Shown piece by piece: positions 17,702 through 27,600 of a stretch of DNA of 40,593 nt. Under the pieces are notes generated by a model. The model did not search any database. It saw only the letters and a program-made list of their open reading frames with translations, and was not told the DNA's origin. How positions within the stretch are numbered: the first letter of the stretch is position 1; every line of letters begins with the position of its first letter. The stretch covers positions 1 through 40,593 of the forward strand of contig CANRVH010000012.1 in the NCBI GenBank assembly GCA_947643225.1. The letters run 5' to 3'. Both the position numbers and the translations under genes were made by a program. The DNA is from an uncultured Clostridia bacterium. Its GTDB lineage: Bacteria > Bacillota_I > Bacilli_A > RF39 > UBA660.

Positions 17702-18469
17702 ATGAGATTCTTAATCCAATTTTCTTATGATGGAACAAATTATGTAGGATTCCAAAGACAACCAAACAAAAAAACGATCCAAGAAGAAATTGAAGTAGCA
17801 GCAACTAAAGTAAATAATCAAAATAAAACAATTATTCATGCAACAGGACGAACAGACAAACACGTTCATGCTAAAATGCAATATGCACATCTAGATGTAA
17901 ATATCAACATTACTGAGAAAAAATTAAAAAGGGCTCTAAATAGCAACCTTCCTAATGATATCCATATAATAAAAGCCTATCATGTAAGGGATAATTTTCA
18001 TGCTAGATATAATGTTAAAAGTAAAGTGTATAAATACTATATTAATCTAGGTGAATATAATCCCTTAGAAAGAAATTATGTATTTCAGTATAATTACCTC
18101 TTAAATATTAAGAAAATGAAGAAAGCTATTAAACATCTAAAGGGAACCCATGACTATAGAGCCTTTGTAACAGAAAATAACACCAAGGAAAGCTGTATCA
18201 GAACCATTACTAAAGCTCATATTAAACGAGATAAATTAGATAAAAACAAATATATAATAACTTTCAAAGGAAATGGTTTTATGCGTTATCAAGTAAGAAA
18301 TATGGTAGGCCTATTAATTAAAGTTGGTGAAAATAAAAAAACTCCAAAAGAAGTAAAAGAAATACTAGAAAGTAAATCTCGTAAACAGAATGGAACAACT
18401 GCACCAGCAGAAGGATTATATCTAGAAAATATTGTTTACAAAAATTTAAAAGATAGTATAATAGAATAA
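17702..18469 (+). CDS. truA: tRNA pseudouridine synthase A
   Basis: A 255-aa enzyme that makes pseudouridine at positions 38-40 of the tRNA anticodon arm. The catalytic Asp52 lies in GRTDKHVHA; the usual motif is GRTDxGVHA, so the glycine is His here. Other TruA landmarks are FSYDGTNYVGFQRQP at the start, FHARYNVKSKVYKYYI, GTHDYRAF and the C-terminal FMRYQVRNMVGLLIKVG. It is in its usual neighbourhood near the ecfA pair and rplM-rpsI. AAGGTGAA precedes the ATG. Confidence 0.96.
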   Translation: MRFLIQFSYDGTNYVGFQRQPNKKTIQEEIEVAATKVNNQNKTIIHATGRTDKHVHAKMQYAHLDVNINITEKKLKRALNSNLPNDIHIIKAYHVRDNFHARYNVKSKVYKYYINLGEYNPLERNYVFQYNYLLNIKKMKKAIKHLKGTHDYRAFVTENNTKESCIRTITKAHIKRDKLDKNKYIITFKGNGFMRYQVRNMVGLLIKVGENKKTPKEVKEILESKSRKQNGTTAPAEGLYLENIVYKNLKDSIIE

Positions 18470-18491
18470 ATTTAGCAAAAAGGAGAAGTTT

Positions 18492-20297
18492 ATGAGTATA
18501 AAAGATAAAATAAGAACCTATAGAATTAGAAATTTTATAGAAAAAAATAGAGATTTAAACTTTAGAGAAGATCAATTAAATATACTATATACAATAAATT
18601 CAGAAGATTTTCTACCTAAACTAAATAAAATGTCTAAAGAAGAAAAGGAATATGTATTAGAACCTCTAAAATACGTTATAAACAAAGATAGAGAACTATA
18701 CAATATGCATGAACTTGATCCAACAGAAATATATAAAATAATAGAAGAACAATTAATGATAATGAAACAAAAGGACTTTGATTTAAGTAGTGCTCCAAAT
18801 CTAATGAAATTATATATAGCATGTGGTGGTGATAGAAAAAAAATTTTATATAGTCACCTATTGGTTATGTACCTAAATGATTGTCCAAATGCGTTAAGTT
18901 ATATCAATGTATTTACCAATATTTGTATTATATGGAAAGAAATTTTTTCTATTAATAACCTAGGTTATTCTGATAGCAAGAAATTACAATATATTAGCCC
19001 GTCAATACTATTCCAACTAGCAAAGTATGGATGTGAAACAGAGGAAGAACCAAGAAAAGAATCAATTCTTCACATTCTCTGTAATATTAATGAAGAAGAG
19101 CAGGAAAAAATTAACAATATAGATCCTTTATCTTTTCATCAATTACTAGAATTTATATTTAAAAAAGAGCGAACTTCCACATATGACTTAAAATTATTGA
19201 TGACCACAATTACAGGATATAATGATTGTTCTAATATAAGATATAATGTAGACAACAAAAAACTAGAAGTACTAGAAAAACTTCCACCATATATATTTGA
19301 TTATTTAGAAAAAGATATAGAAGAAAATTTGGATATAATTAATGATCTGTATGATCATGAACAAGTAACAGAAGAAATAGTAAAAATTGATGAAATCAGT
19401 AGGAATGAAGTAATAAGAATATTAGAATCAAATAGTTTTTCCCAATTATCACCTAAATCAAAGACAATAATTCTTCAAAAATTAAGAATAAATGATGCGA
19501 CCGAAGATGAACAATTTTTAATGTATAAAAAAGGCGTAGAATTCTTGATTGGAATAGAGGAAGAAGAAGGATTTTTAGAAGAATTACCAGAAACATACAT
19601 TATACCCACTCTAGACTTTATTTGTAAGTTGGACCATAATCATACACCAGATGATCAGCTTCAAATACTAGAACAAAAATTTAAAGCATTAAATAGAATT
19701 AAAAGTGAGTTATCAACTGATGAAAAACATATAAATTTATTCAACAAGTATATAGAATTCTTAAATCATGGATTAGGTGAGAAGAAACCTAGTGATCAAG
19801 TAAAACAACTACAATCACGTAGTGCCTACTTTGAAAATGAATACTTTGAAAGTTTAGTAGAAAATTTAGAGCAAAGTTCAAATCAAAAGGAAATTTTAAA
19901 ATTATTATACAGTAATAAAACACCTGAAGAAATGGAACAATACTATCACTTCGTTAATTTTGCATTTATATATAGAGAAAAAATCTTAAAGAAGATAGTA
20001 AAGAAATTAAGAAATACTCAATCAGCAGAAAATGCTAAAAAAATTATAGAATATATTAGAACAGAGCAATTTATTCAGTCAAGTCCAAAAATGCAAAGGG
20101 AATTACTGAAATCAGAATTACATCTAGGAGATAAGAAAAAAATTGAAATTAATGGTATAACTATTGATATAGCAGACTATCATTATGTAAGAAGAAAAAT
20201 TGAAAATAATGATGGGAAAATGACTTTCATTAATCCTGAAACGGGAATAAAAGTTAAGATAAAAACAAAAAAGAAAAAAAATAGGAAAAACTCTTGA
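18492..20297 (+). CDS. Unrecognised 601-aa cytosolic protein
   Basis: I do not recognise this protein. It has no signal peptide or membrane segment, is rich in Lys, Glu, Ile and Asn, and looks mostly alpha-helical, with heptad-like acidic stretches around residues 350-470. The end differs: a short part with beta character (IEINGITIDIADYHYVRRKI ... FINPETGIKVKI, about 550-590) and then a lysine-rich tail. No catalytic motif stands out. It begins 22 bases after truA with AAGGAGAAG as Shine-Dalgarno, so it is probably cotranscribed with truA, and stops at TGA. The rplM promoter -35 overlaps its last codons. Relatives usually have rplM directly downstream of truA, so this is an insertion or lineage-specific gene. 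Confidence 0.75.
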   Translation: MSIKDKIRTYRIRNFIEKNRDLNFREDQLNILYTINSEDFLPKLNKMSKEEKEYVLEPLKYVINKDRELYNMHELDPTEIYKIIEEQLMIMKQKDFDLSSAPNLMKLYIACGGDRKKILYSHLLVMYLNDCPNALSYINVFTNICIIWKEIFSINNLGYSDSKKLQYISPSILFQLAKYGCETEEEPRKESILHILCNINEEEQEKINNIDPLSFHQLLEFIFKKERTSTYDLKLLMTTITGYNDCSNIRYNVDNKKLEVLEKLPPYIFDYLEKDIEENLDIINDLYDHEQVTEEIVKIDEISRNEVIRILESNSFSQLSPKSKTIILQKLRINDATEDEQFLMYKKGVEFLIGIEEEEGFLEELPETYIIPTLDFICKLDHNHTPDDQLQILEQKFKALNRIKSELSTDEKHINLFNKYIEFLNHGLGEKKPSDQVKQLQSRSAYFENEYFESLVENLEQSSNQKEILKLLYSNKTPEEMEQYYHFVNFAFIYREKILKKIVKKLRNTQSAENAKKIIEYIRTEQFIQSSPKMQRELLKSELHLGDKKKIEINGITIDIADYHYVRRKIENNDGKMTFINPETGIKVKIKTKKKKNRKNS

Positions 20298-20322
20298 TAT
20301 TGTTAATTATTTTTAGTATAAT
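20294..20322 (+). promoter_or_regulatory. Promoter of rplM-rpsI
   Basis: TTGATA (20294-20299), 17-base spacer, TATAAT (20317-20322). It is among the best promoters in the window and starts within the last codons of the preceding gene. The predicted start is near 20329. Confidence 0.8.
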
Positions 20323-20328
20323 TCTAAT

Positions 20329-20397
20329 CGGTACATTGAAATATCCCCACATAAATTAAGTCCTGGGAAAACTTAATTTAATGAATGGATAAAGGAG
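20329..20397 (+). promoter_or_regulatory. L13-type ribosomal leader
   Basis: The untranslated leader of rplM holds a perfect 10-bp stem, TAAATTAAGT (20352-20361) with ACTTAATTTA (20371-20380), around the loop CCTGGGAAA, just before the Shine-Dalgarno AAGGAG (20392-20397). A structured L13 leader upstream of rplM is an established class in low-GC Gram-positives. Assignment is by position and hairpin, not by a covariance search. Confidence 0.6.
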
Positions 20398-20405
20398 AAA
20401 TTTTT

Positions 20406-20837
20406 ATGAAAAGTTATATGCAAAAAAAAGAGACAGTAGAACGTAAATGGTATGTAATTGATGCTGAAAACGTTCCACTAGGACGTGTAGCCAGTAAAGC
20501 GGCTCATATCTTAAGAGGAAAACATAAAGCAACTTACACACCTCATATTGATTGTGGTGATTATATAATTATTATTAATGCTGAAAAGGCTAAATTAACT
20601 GGTAATAAACTAGATACAAAAATGTATTATAATCACTCACAATATCCAGGTGGTCTAAGAGAAAGAACAGCAAGAACGATGCAAGAGAAATATCCAGTTG
20701 AAATGGTAGAAAGAGCAGTAAAAGGAATGCTTCCTAAAAATCGTTTAGGACGTGCAATGTATAAAAAATTATTTGTTTATGTAGGTAATGAACATAAGCA
20801 TAGTGCTCAAAAACCAGAAGTAATGGAGGTTAAATAA
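20406..20837 (+). CDS. rplM: 50S ribosomal protein L13
   Basis: A 143-aa protein from ATG 20406, with [54 protein letters not shown] L13 blocks and the [20 protein letters not shown] ending. An in-frame ATG at 20385 would add seven residues, but the Shine-Dalgarno (20392-20397) lies inside that extension and serves 20406. L13 is an early 50S assembly protein. Its stop shares a base with the rpsI ATG. Confidence 0.96.
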   Translation: MKSYMQKKETVERKWYVIDAENVPLGRVASKAAHILRGKHKATYTPHIDCGDYIIIINAEKAKLTGNKLDTKMYYNHSQYPGGLRERTARTMQEKYPVEMVERAVKGMLPKNRLGRAMYKKLFVYVGNEHKHSAQKPEVMEVK

Positions 20838-21262
20838 TGGCAAAAGATAATAAAAAAGTTTATACTGGAACAGGTAGAAGAAAAACAAGTGTTGCTCGTG
20901 TAACATTGACTCCAGGAAAAGGAAAAATAACTGTAAATGGACATGATGTAAATGAATATTTACCATTTGAAGTGTTAGTAATGGATCTAACTCAACCATT
21001 AGATATAACAGGAACAAGAGAAATGTTTGATGTTAATGCCAAAGTATCAGGTGGTGGCTTTTCTGGACAAACAGGAGCAATTCGCTTAGGAATTACAAGA
21101 GCTTTATTACAATATGACAGCACAACACCAAAAGATTCTGAGAATAGTTTCAGAAAAATACTAAAGAAAGCTGGATTTGTTACTCGTGATCCTCGTAAAA
21201 AAGAGCGTAAGAAACCAGGATTGAAAAAAGCACGTCGTGCACCACAATTCTCAAAACGTTAA
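20837..21262 (+). CDS. rpsI: 30S ribosomal protein S9
   Basis: A 141-aa protein with [57 protein letters not shown] and the invariant basic end [17 protein letters not shown], whose terminal Arg contacts the P-site tRNA anticodon loop. It forms a two-gene unit with rplM (one-base overlap). A terminator follows. Confidence 0.98.
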   Translation: MAKDNKKVYTGTGRRKTSVARVTLTPGKGKITVNGHDVNEYLPFEVLVMDLTQPLDITGTREMFDVNAKVSGGGFSGQTGAIRLGITRALLQYDSTTPKDSENSFRKILKKAGFVTRDPRKKERKKPGLKKARRAPQFSKR

Positions 21263-21282
21263 AACATACAATTCAAGTATTC

Positions 21283-21309
21283 AAAAAAACCCTATTATGG
21301 GCTTTTTTT
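21283..21309 (+). terminator. Terminator of rplM-rpsI
   Basis: CCC (21290-21292) and GGG (21299-21301) flank a 6-base loop, extended by a run of seven A on the left pairing with a run of seven T on the right across one unpaired C. Confidence 0.65.
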
Positions 21310-21389
21310 GTTATATATAATTAATTAAAGCTTATAGATAAGTATTTTTTGCTATTATAAATAAATTGATACTTTTAAAATATCAGGCA

Positions 21390-21398
21390 TGATATAAT
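21390..21398 (+). promoter_or_regulatory. Extended -10 promoter of the zinc-ribbon gene
   Basis: TGA followed directly by TATAAT (21393-21398), 48 bases before the ATG. A TTGATA at 21366-21371 is 21 bases upstream, too far for a standard -35, so this probably works as an extended -10 promoter. Confidence 0.45.
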
Positions 21399-21445
21399 AA
21401 ATATATAGAAAAATAGCAATTTATTGAAGTGGAGGAAAATAAATT

Positions 21446-21685
21446 ATGAAAAAATGTAATGAGTGTAAAGTAGAAATGATTGATGGAAGTTTATATGGTA
21501 AACCTAGATTTATAGATATGGATCATGATATAGATAAATTTTATGTAGATATTAAAATTGGAAGTAAAACAACCCTTTTTGGATTAAAAAAAGATGAAAT
21601 CAAAAGAATAGCATTAAATATTAAATTATGTCCTAATTGTGGCAAAGTAGAAATGTACATTAATCCAGATGATATAAAAAAATAA
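21446..21685 (+). CDS. Small zinc-ribbon protein
   Basis: A 79-aa protein with CNEC at residues 4-7 and CPNC near 64-67, forming a likely four-cysteine zinc ribbon split by a beta-rich middle (FYVDIKIGSKTTLFGL). Proteins of this general layout are common in Bacillota and have no assigned role. GTGGAGG precedes the ATG. It stands alone with its own promoter; no terminator hairpin follows. Confidence 0.7.
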   Translation: MKKCNECKVEMIDGSLYGKPRFIDMDHDIDKFYVDIKIGSKTTLFGLKKDEIKRIALNIKLCPNCGKVEMYINPDDIKK

Positions 21686-22014
21686 ATCAAAATTTGTTGA
21701 ACAGAAGGAAATTGTTAAACACTAGTTAAGATATTTTTAAAATCCAATAAAAAAGTTATATAAATGTTAAAATAAACAATTTTGATATTATACACAAGCT
21801 TTTTACATAATCAAATCAGAAATAAAATTCATAATTCATGAGAACTAAAATAATTACCTCTTTTAAAGATCCTTATGGTATAATTAAATAAAAACGAGAT
21901 AGAAAAGGATGAAATTATTATTTTTAAGTATAAAAATGACAAGTTAAGTGGAGTAATATAGGAAATTTTATTATAGATTCATTGTTCCTTAATATATAAA
22001 GAAAGGTGAAAGTT
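21686..22014 (+). other. Non-coding A/T-rich stretch with a promoter
   Basis: No gene supported. A TATAAT (21879-21884) with extended TGG (21876-21878) probably drives the next gene. After it, a 17-codon open stretch (DEIIIFKYKNDKLSGVI, ending TAG at about 21959-21961) reads like a protein N-terminus but has no usable start codon, so it may be a gene remnant. No strong hairpin was seen. Confidence 0.45.
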
Positions 22015-22293
22015 ATGTATTTAATAATAAAAATTTTAATTATAATATGTTATTTAGGAGGTATTTTATATTTAGTAAAAATGAAACAAAAATATAAAAA
22101 TGATTCCTCTAAAACAAAGGAAGAAATAATAGATTATTTTAAAAAGCAATATGCCGATAGTATGGAAAAAGGAATAAAAACAAAAAATTTACCAAAAGAT
22201 ATTGCTAAAAATCCATTTCTTTTAATGATGATAAAAGATAAAACCCTAATATTTAAAAAGGGAAAATACTACTTAAATACTACAATAAAATAA
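22015..22293 (+). CDS. Small single-pass membrane protein
   Basis: A 92-aa protein from ATG 22015; a GTG at 22006 in frame overlaps the Shine-Dalgarno (GAAAGGTGA) and is less likely. One hydrophobic helix (about residues 2-22, LIIKILIIICYLGGILYLV) is followed by a lysine-rich cytoplasmic part. The function is not recognisable. It is followed 19 bases later by the GyrI-like gene, probably in the same transcript. Confidence 0.6.
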   Translation: MYLIIKILIIICYLGGILYLVKMKQKYKNDSSKTKEEIIDYFKKQYADSMEKGIKTKNLPKDIAKNPFLLMMIKDKTLIFKKGKYYLNTTIK

Positions 22294-22312
22294 TAGAAAA
22301 AGGAGATATAAG

Positions 22313-22945
22313 ATGGCTTTTGATTACAAAAAGGAATATAAAGAATTTTATATGCCAAAAAATAAACCTAGTATAATTAAAGTACCAAAAATGAATTACA
22401 TTGCCATTAGAGGTAAGGGTAACCCTAATGATGAAAATGGCGAATACAAAAAAACAATAGGAGCATTATACGCAATTGCCTTTACGATTAGAATGAGTCA
22501 TAAAACATCCCATAAAATTAAGGGCTTTTTTGAATATGTAGTACCACCATTAGAAGGTTTTTGGTGGCAGGATGGTCAAATGGGCAATATTGATTATAAC
22601 AATAAAGACAATATGAGCTTTATATCCATGATTAGACTACCAGATTTTGTAACAAAAGAAGATTTTAATTGGGCGATAGAGGAGGCAACAAAAAAGAAAA
22701 AACAAGATTTTTCAAAAGTCGAATTCCTAAGCTATGAAGAGGGAATATGTGTTCAGTGTATGCACGTTGGTAGTTATGATGACGAACCCAAAACAATTCA
22801 TTTAATGCATGAATATATAAAGGAAATTGGATATGAATTAGATATAAATGATATAAGATTACATCATGAAATATATTTAAGTGATCCAAGAAAATGTGCG
22901 GTAAATAATTTAAAAACAGTAATAAGACATCCGATAAAAAAATAA
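22313..22945 (+). CDS. GyrI-like small-molecule-binding domain protein
   Basis: A 210-aa protein resembling the stand-alone GyrI-like group: KVPKMNYIAIRGKGNPN near the start, then two repeated halves with GFFEYVVPPLEGFWW and EGICVQCMHVGSYDDEPKTIHLMHEYI, and LHHEIYLSDPRK at the end. The fold is shared with effector-binding domains of MerR regulators such as BmrR and binds hydrophobic ligands. There is no DNA-binding domain, so a direct regulator role is unlikely. AAGGAGATA precedes the ATG. Confidence 0.85.
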   Translation: MAFDYKKEYKEFYMPKNKPSIIKVPKMNYIAIRGKGNPNDENGEYKKTIGALYAIAFTIRMSHKTSHKIKGFFEYVVPPLEGFWWQDGQMGNIDYNNKDNMSFISMIRLPDFVTKEDFNWAIEEATKKKKQDFSKVEFLSYEEGICVQCMHVGSYDDEPKTIHLMHEYIKEIGYELDINDIRLHHEIYLSDPRKCAVNNLKTVIRHPIKK

Positions 22946-22981
22946 CAAATCAATCAAACTAGAATTTGGAGGCTTTATGAT

Positions 22982-23228
22982 ATGAACAAAGAAATATTAT
23001 TATCCAATATAGATAAAGTCCATACAACTGCTATGGGGATAGAAAGAATTAAAAAAAAATCTTAATTTAGATACGAACGATGTAGTAACATATTGTAAAA
23101 ATAAGATATTAAATAAAGAATATAAGATTGATAAACAAGGGAAAAATTGGTATTGCGAAACTAATAAAATAAAAATAACAATCAATTCATATAGCTATAC
23201 AATAATTACAGCACACTTCACTCAATAA
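22982..23228 (+). pseudogene. DUF3781-type protein interrupted by a +1 frameshift in an A9 run
   Basis: Frame one starts at ATG 22982 after TTGGAGG and reads MNKEILLSNIDKVHTTAMG, then IERIKKKS, stopping at 23063-23065. If one A is removed from the nine-A run at 23051-23059, the frame continues NLNLDTNDVVTYCKNKIL and runs to SYTIITAHFTQ and TAA 23226-23228, giving an 81-aa protein resembling DUF3781 proteins. Both halves are well preserved, so the break is recent, a sequencing slip, or rescued by slippage on the A run. The family's function is unknown. Confidence 0.75.
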
Positions 23229-23340
23229 AACGCAATCCAATCATCTATTGAACAAATGGCCATTCAATATTAAGCCATAAAAAAAGAAATAGCAGTAACA
23301 GAAATCCTCTTTTATCATATACTAATATGAGGAGATTACT

Positions 23341-23637
23341 ATGTTAAACTTATCTTTATTACAACAGATGTTAATGATATCAGTAGCTGTAAGTACCATA
23401 ACATGCACCTTCATTCAAAAAACAAAAAGATATTTTAAGTGCTCAAACTGTCTATCAATATATAGTTTGTTTGTAAATATAATTTTTGGAATCATTTTTT
23501 GCATAAGTTTTACTAAAGTAAAATTTCCAGAAAGTCTCTGGATTGGATTATTTAGTTTTTTAGGAGCAGATACAATCTATAAATCATTAGAAGGGAAAAT
23601 AGCATCTCATACAGAAATTAGAAACAAAAAAAAATAA
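23341..23637 (+). CDS. Small two-helix membrane protein, holin-like layout
   Basis: A 98-aa protein with hydrophobic segments at about residues 5-24 and 41-58, and a third weaker one near 67-80 (LWIGLFSFLGADTIYKSL). It ends in a charged tail. Size and layout resemble small phage holins or cell-envelope proteins, but no specific family is recognised. GAGGAG lies 7 bases before the ATG. A bidirectional terminator lies between it and the convergent ZIP gene. Confidence 0.55.
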   Translation: MLNLSLLQQMLMISVAVSTITCTFIQKTKRYFKCSNCLSIYSLFVNIIFGIIFCISFTKVKFPESLWIGLFSFLGADTIYKSLEGKIASHTEIRNKKK

Positions 23638-23687
23638 TCTAGTAGAAAACAAGAATAACTAAAAAATATTCCAAAAAAATTAAAAAG

Positions 23688-23715
23688 AAAATAGATCCAA
23701 AAAGGATCTATTTTT
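23688..23715. terminator. Bidirectional terminator
   Basis: AAAATAGATCC (23688-23698) pairs perfectly with GGATCTATTTT (23704-23714), an 11-bp stem and 5-base loop. A runs on the left and T runs on the right allow it to work for the + strand membrane-protein gene and the convergent ZIP gene, whose stop codon it overlaps. Confidence 0.75.
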
Positions 23716-24514
23716 AACCTAAAGCAACATCTAAAAACATCATAACAGTAAATCCAATAAGAGTAAAAACTGTAATTAAATTTTTATTTTTATCATTTTG
23801 ACTCTCAGGAATCAAGTCACTAACTGCCACAAAAATCATTGCTCCTGCTGCCATAGATAAAAGGTAAGGAAGCAAATATTTAATTTTTATCACAAGTAGT
23901 GCACCAATAACAGCACTAATAGGTTCCACAATCGCACTTAATTGTCCATAAAAGAAAGCTTTTCCTCTACTATATCCCTCTCTTCTAAGAGGTAAACTAA
24001 CAGCACTTCCCTCTGGAAAATTTTGAATTCCTATACCTAAAGCTAGAGTCAAGGAAGAAATTAAACTATTACCAGTTATTTGATAAAGTAAAGAACCAAA
24101 ACTAACTCCCATAACTAACCCTTCTGGAATATTATGAAGAGTAATAGATGTAATTAACATCATACATCTTTTTTTTTGATTATTAACACTAGAATTTCTT
24201 TTTCTTTCAAAAAAACTATAAATTTTATCACTTATAAGAAGAAAAACAGCTCCCAACATAAATCCAATCGATATAACGATAAAACTAATTAGATTTAAAC
24301 TATCTGCCATATTAATCGCAGGTTCAATTAAAGAAAAGAAACTTGCAGCAATCATTACACCAGCAGAAAATCCCATCATTCCATTCATTACTGTATGATT
24401 AACCTTCCTAAAAAAGAAAACAACACTGGCACCAAGTGCAGTAATAGACCACGTAAATAGCCCTGCCAATAACGCTTGATAAACTGGAGAAAGCCCTATA
24501 AAAAAATCAGTCAT
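23714..24514 (-). CDS. ZIP family divalent metal transporter
   Basis: A 266-aa membrane protein with about eight hydrophobic segments. The metal-binding helices are clear: LHNIPEGL (His127, Asn128, Glu131) in TM4 and IQNFPEGSA (Asn165, Glu168) in TM5, as in bacterial ZupT-like ZIP proteins. It probably imports zinc, perhaps also iron or manganese. A charged cytoplasmic loop (about residues 100-117) lies between TM3 and TM4 but is not a long His-rich loop. AAGGAG precedes the ATG. A palindrome GTTTG-N4-CAAAC (24559-24572) in the divergent upstream region could be an operator. Confidence 0.9.
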   Translation of the reverse strand: MTDFFIGLSPVYQALLAGLFTWSITALGASVVFFFRKVNHTVMNGMMGFSAGVMIAASFFSLIEPAINMADSLNLISFIVISIGFMLGAVFLLISDKIYSFFERKRNSSVNNQKKRCMMLITSITLHNIPEGLVMGVSFGSLLYQITGNSLISSLTLALGIGIQNFPEGSAVSLPLRREGYSRGKAFFYGQLSAIVEPISAVIGALLVIKIKYLLPYLLSMAAGAMIFVAVSDLIPESQNDKNKNLITVFTLIGFTVMMFLDVALG

Positions 24515-24558
24515 AAAAACACTCCTTCTAAAACAATTTATTCTTAACTTGAAATAAT

Positions 24559-24572
24559 GTTTGGGCTCAAAC
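24559..24572. promoter_or_regulatory. Palindrome between the ZIP and EssC genes
   Basis: GTTTG (24559-24563), GGCT, CAAAC (24568-24572): a short perfect dyad in the intergenic region between divergent genes. Its position upstream of a metal transporter and just before the essC promoter fits an operator, but no known regulator consensus was matched. Confidence 0.3.
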
Positions 24573-24578
24573 TTAGAC

Positions 24579-24607
24579 TTGAAAAAAAAGCCTAATCTAG
24601 ATATAAT
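24579..24607 (+). promoter_or_regulatory. Promoter of the EssC-type cluster
   Basis: TTGAAA (24579-24584), 17-base spacer, TATAAT (24602-24607), near consensus. The start would be around 24614, giving a leader of about 53 bases. Gene overlaps and short gaps downstream suggest it drives all four genes to the terminator at 30018-30046. Confidence 0.75.
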
Positions 24608-24666
24608 AAAATCAGAATAAAATAGGAGAAGTATAGTTATATATACTTTAATTTGGGGTGACTATT

Positions 24667-27600
24667 ATGATAGTGAGATTAATTAAGCGCACAAAAATAT
24701 ATAATTTTACTTTACCTAAAACAGTAACTGGTAACTACTGGATTACCGATATAGATGGGTTAGGGAACACAAGAAATTTAATTAATATTGAAGAAAAAGA
24801 CAGTATATGGTACCTAAAAAGTAATTTTGATACAAAAATTGTAATCAATAACAAAGAAGTAGACGCCACTGTTCTAAAAGAATATTCCCTTTATTTTTTA
24901 AGAATTAATAATGAAAACGATTACATTTTATTATATTGCTCTCCAACAGAGGAACGAGTAACAAAAAGACTTCAAGTAAAAGATTCAACTAAAATTCTAA
25001 TTGGAAATAATCCAGATGCCCAAATTAATTATCATTACCCCTTAGTATCCAAAAATCAAGCAACATTAACCTATACAGACCATACATGGTATATTGAAGA
25101 TTTAAATAGTAACTATGGAACCTATGTTAATAATGAATTAGTAACAACAAAAAAACTATACCATGGAGATATAATTTTTATCATGGGTTTGAAAATAATC
25201 GTTTTAGGAGACAGTTTGATTATAAATGAAATTGGAAACTTAATTAAATATAATCCCCAAGAATTTACTCAAAAAAGAGAACTAATTCAGCCAATAATAA
25301 ACGAAGAAAATATGAAAGAAGAAAATATTGAATTTTATAAGGAAGAAGATTATTTTTTTCGTTCGCCCAGATTTAAGTCAGGAATTGAAGCAGTAGAAAT
25401 CAATATCGATCCACCACCCGCTAAAGAAAAAATTGATGATACACCTCTTTTATATGTACTAGGACCAATGATTAGCATGGGAATGGTTTCTTTAATGATG
25501 GGTTATTCTTCTGTTGCAGGAGTAATTTCAGGAGCTAAAGATATCGCATCGTCTATTCCTACAATCGTCATGTGTGTAGGAATGCTTTTAACGATGATCC
25601 TATGGCCATTACTAAATAAAAGATATCAAAAGAAGAAACAAATAAAAAAAGAAAATTTACGACAAGAGAAATATAAAGAATACATTGAACAAAAAAGAAA
25701 TACTATTCATATGGAAATGGAAAGAGAAAGACAAGTTCTATTAGAAAACTATATTCCTTTAGAAGATTGTGCCAATATTATCCTTTCTAGAAAAAGAAAT
25801 TTATGGGAAAGAGAAATCGATCAAAAAGACTTTTTAGATCTACGTATGGGAATAGGCTCTACTACTTTTCAAGGCACCATAAAATATCCAGAGGAACGAT
25901 TTACTTTAGAAGATGATAACCTTCAAAAATTAGCACTAGATTTGGGAAAAGAATCTAAGGAATTAGAAAACGTTCCCATTAATCTATCATTTATCAAAAA
26001 TAATATCTCTGCCATAATTGGTGATGGAAAACAAAAAAATTATTTTATTGATGGTCTAATGTTGCAATTAATGACTTTTCACAGTTATGATGATTTAAAA
26101 ATTGTACTATTTACTAATGAAAAAAATATCAATAGATGGAATTACTTAAAAACAGCACCACATTGCTGGAATAATTCTAAAACAACAAGATATTTTTCAA
26201 CTAATAATGATGAGGCAAAGGAACTTTCATTAAATTTAGAGCAAACTTTCCAAGCAAGAAAAAATAATCATGGTGATTCAGAAATAATCACCAGCACCAG
26301 TCAAAAAGATTACAAAAGTTTTAGTCCCTATTATTTTATTGTTATTGATGATTTTAAATCAGTAAGAGAGTTAGAAATTATAAAAGATATCTGTAACGAA
26401 AAAACAAATATTGGTTTTAGTATCATAATCATTAATAATAGATTAACAAACTTACCAAATGAATGCCATACTTTTATTAGTATTGGAGATAAAAAATCAG
26501 GTGTTTTTGAAAACGAACTAGTATCAAATAAACAAAAAGAGTTTATAGCTGACTTTAATACAAATATAGATATGTATCAGTGTACAAAAGTTCTTGCTAA
26601 TATTCCGATAGAAATTGCCAAAGAAAGTAGTAGTTTACCAACTATGTTAAGTTTCTTAGAAATGTATGATGTAGGAAAAGTTGAACAATTGAATATTCTT
26701 TCTCGTTGGCAAAATAGTAATCCTACCAAAACATTACAAACACCAATAGGAGTAGATAAAAACAGAGAACTATTCAAGTTAGACTTACATGAAAAAGCCC
26801 ATGGACCACATGGACTAATTGCAGGAATGACTGGTTCAGGGAAAAGTGAATTCATAATTACTTATATTCTATCAATGGCCATTAATTATAGTCCAAATGA
26901 AGTAAACTTTATTTTAATTGATTATAAAGGAGGAGGTCTAGCAGGAGCCTTTGAAAATAAAGAAACCGGAGTGAAACTTCCTCATTTAGCAGGAACGATT
27001 ACGAATCTAGATACAGTTGAAATGAATAGATCACTAGCCTCTATTCAAAGTGAATTAAGACGTCGACAAAAAATATTTAATGAAGCAAGAGACTCCCTGA
27101 ATGAAAGTACAATTGATATTTACAAATATCAAACTTTATATAGAGAAGGAGCTGTAACTATACCTGTTCCTCATCTTTTAATCATATCCGATGAATTTGC
27201 TGAATTAAAAGATCAACAACCAGAGTTTATGGATGAATTAATTTCAACTGCCCGTATTGGACGTAGTTTAGGAGTACATTTGATCCTAGCAACCCAAAAA
27301 CCAGCTGGTGTTGTTAATGATCAAATATGGTCAAACTCCAAATTTAGAGTTTGCCTAAAAGTACAAGATAAATCAGATAGTATGGATATGATCAAATGTG
27401 CAGATGCAGCCTCATTAAAGGAAACAGGAAGGTTTTATTTACAAGTTGGTTACAATGAACTCTTTGCTTTAGGACAATCTGCCTGGACAGGAGCACAATA
27501 CTATCCAATGGAAAAAAGAAAGAAAAAGATAGATGAAAAAATAAACTTTATCGATCATGTAGGAAATATTATTAAAAGTATCGATAGTGGAAATAAACAG

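Noticed and set aside
21902..21961. Short open stretch DEIIIFKYKNDKLSGVI as a gene
   Set aside because: No start codon in frame (only ATA); too short to support beyond a possible remnant.
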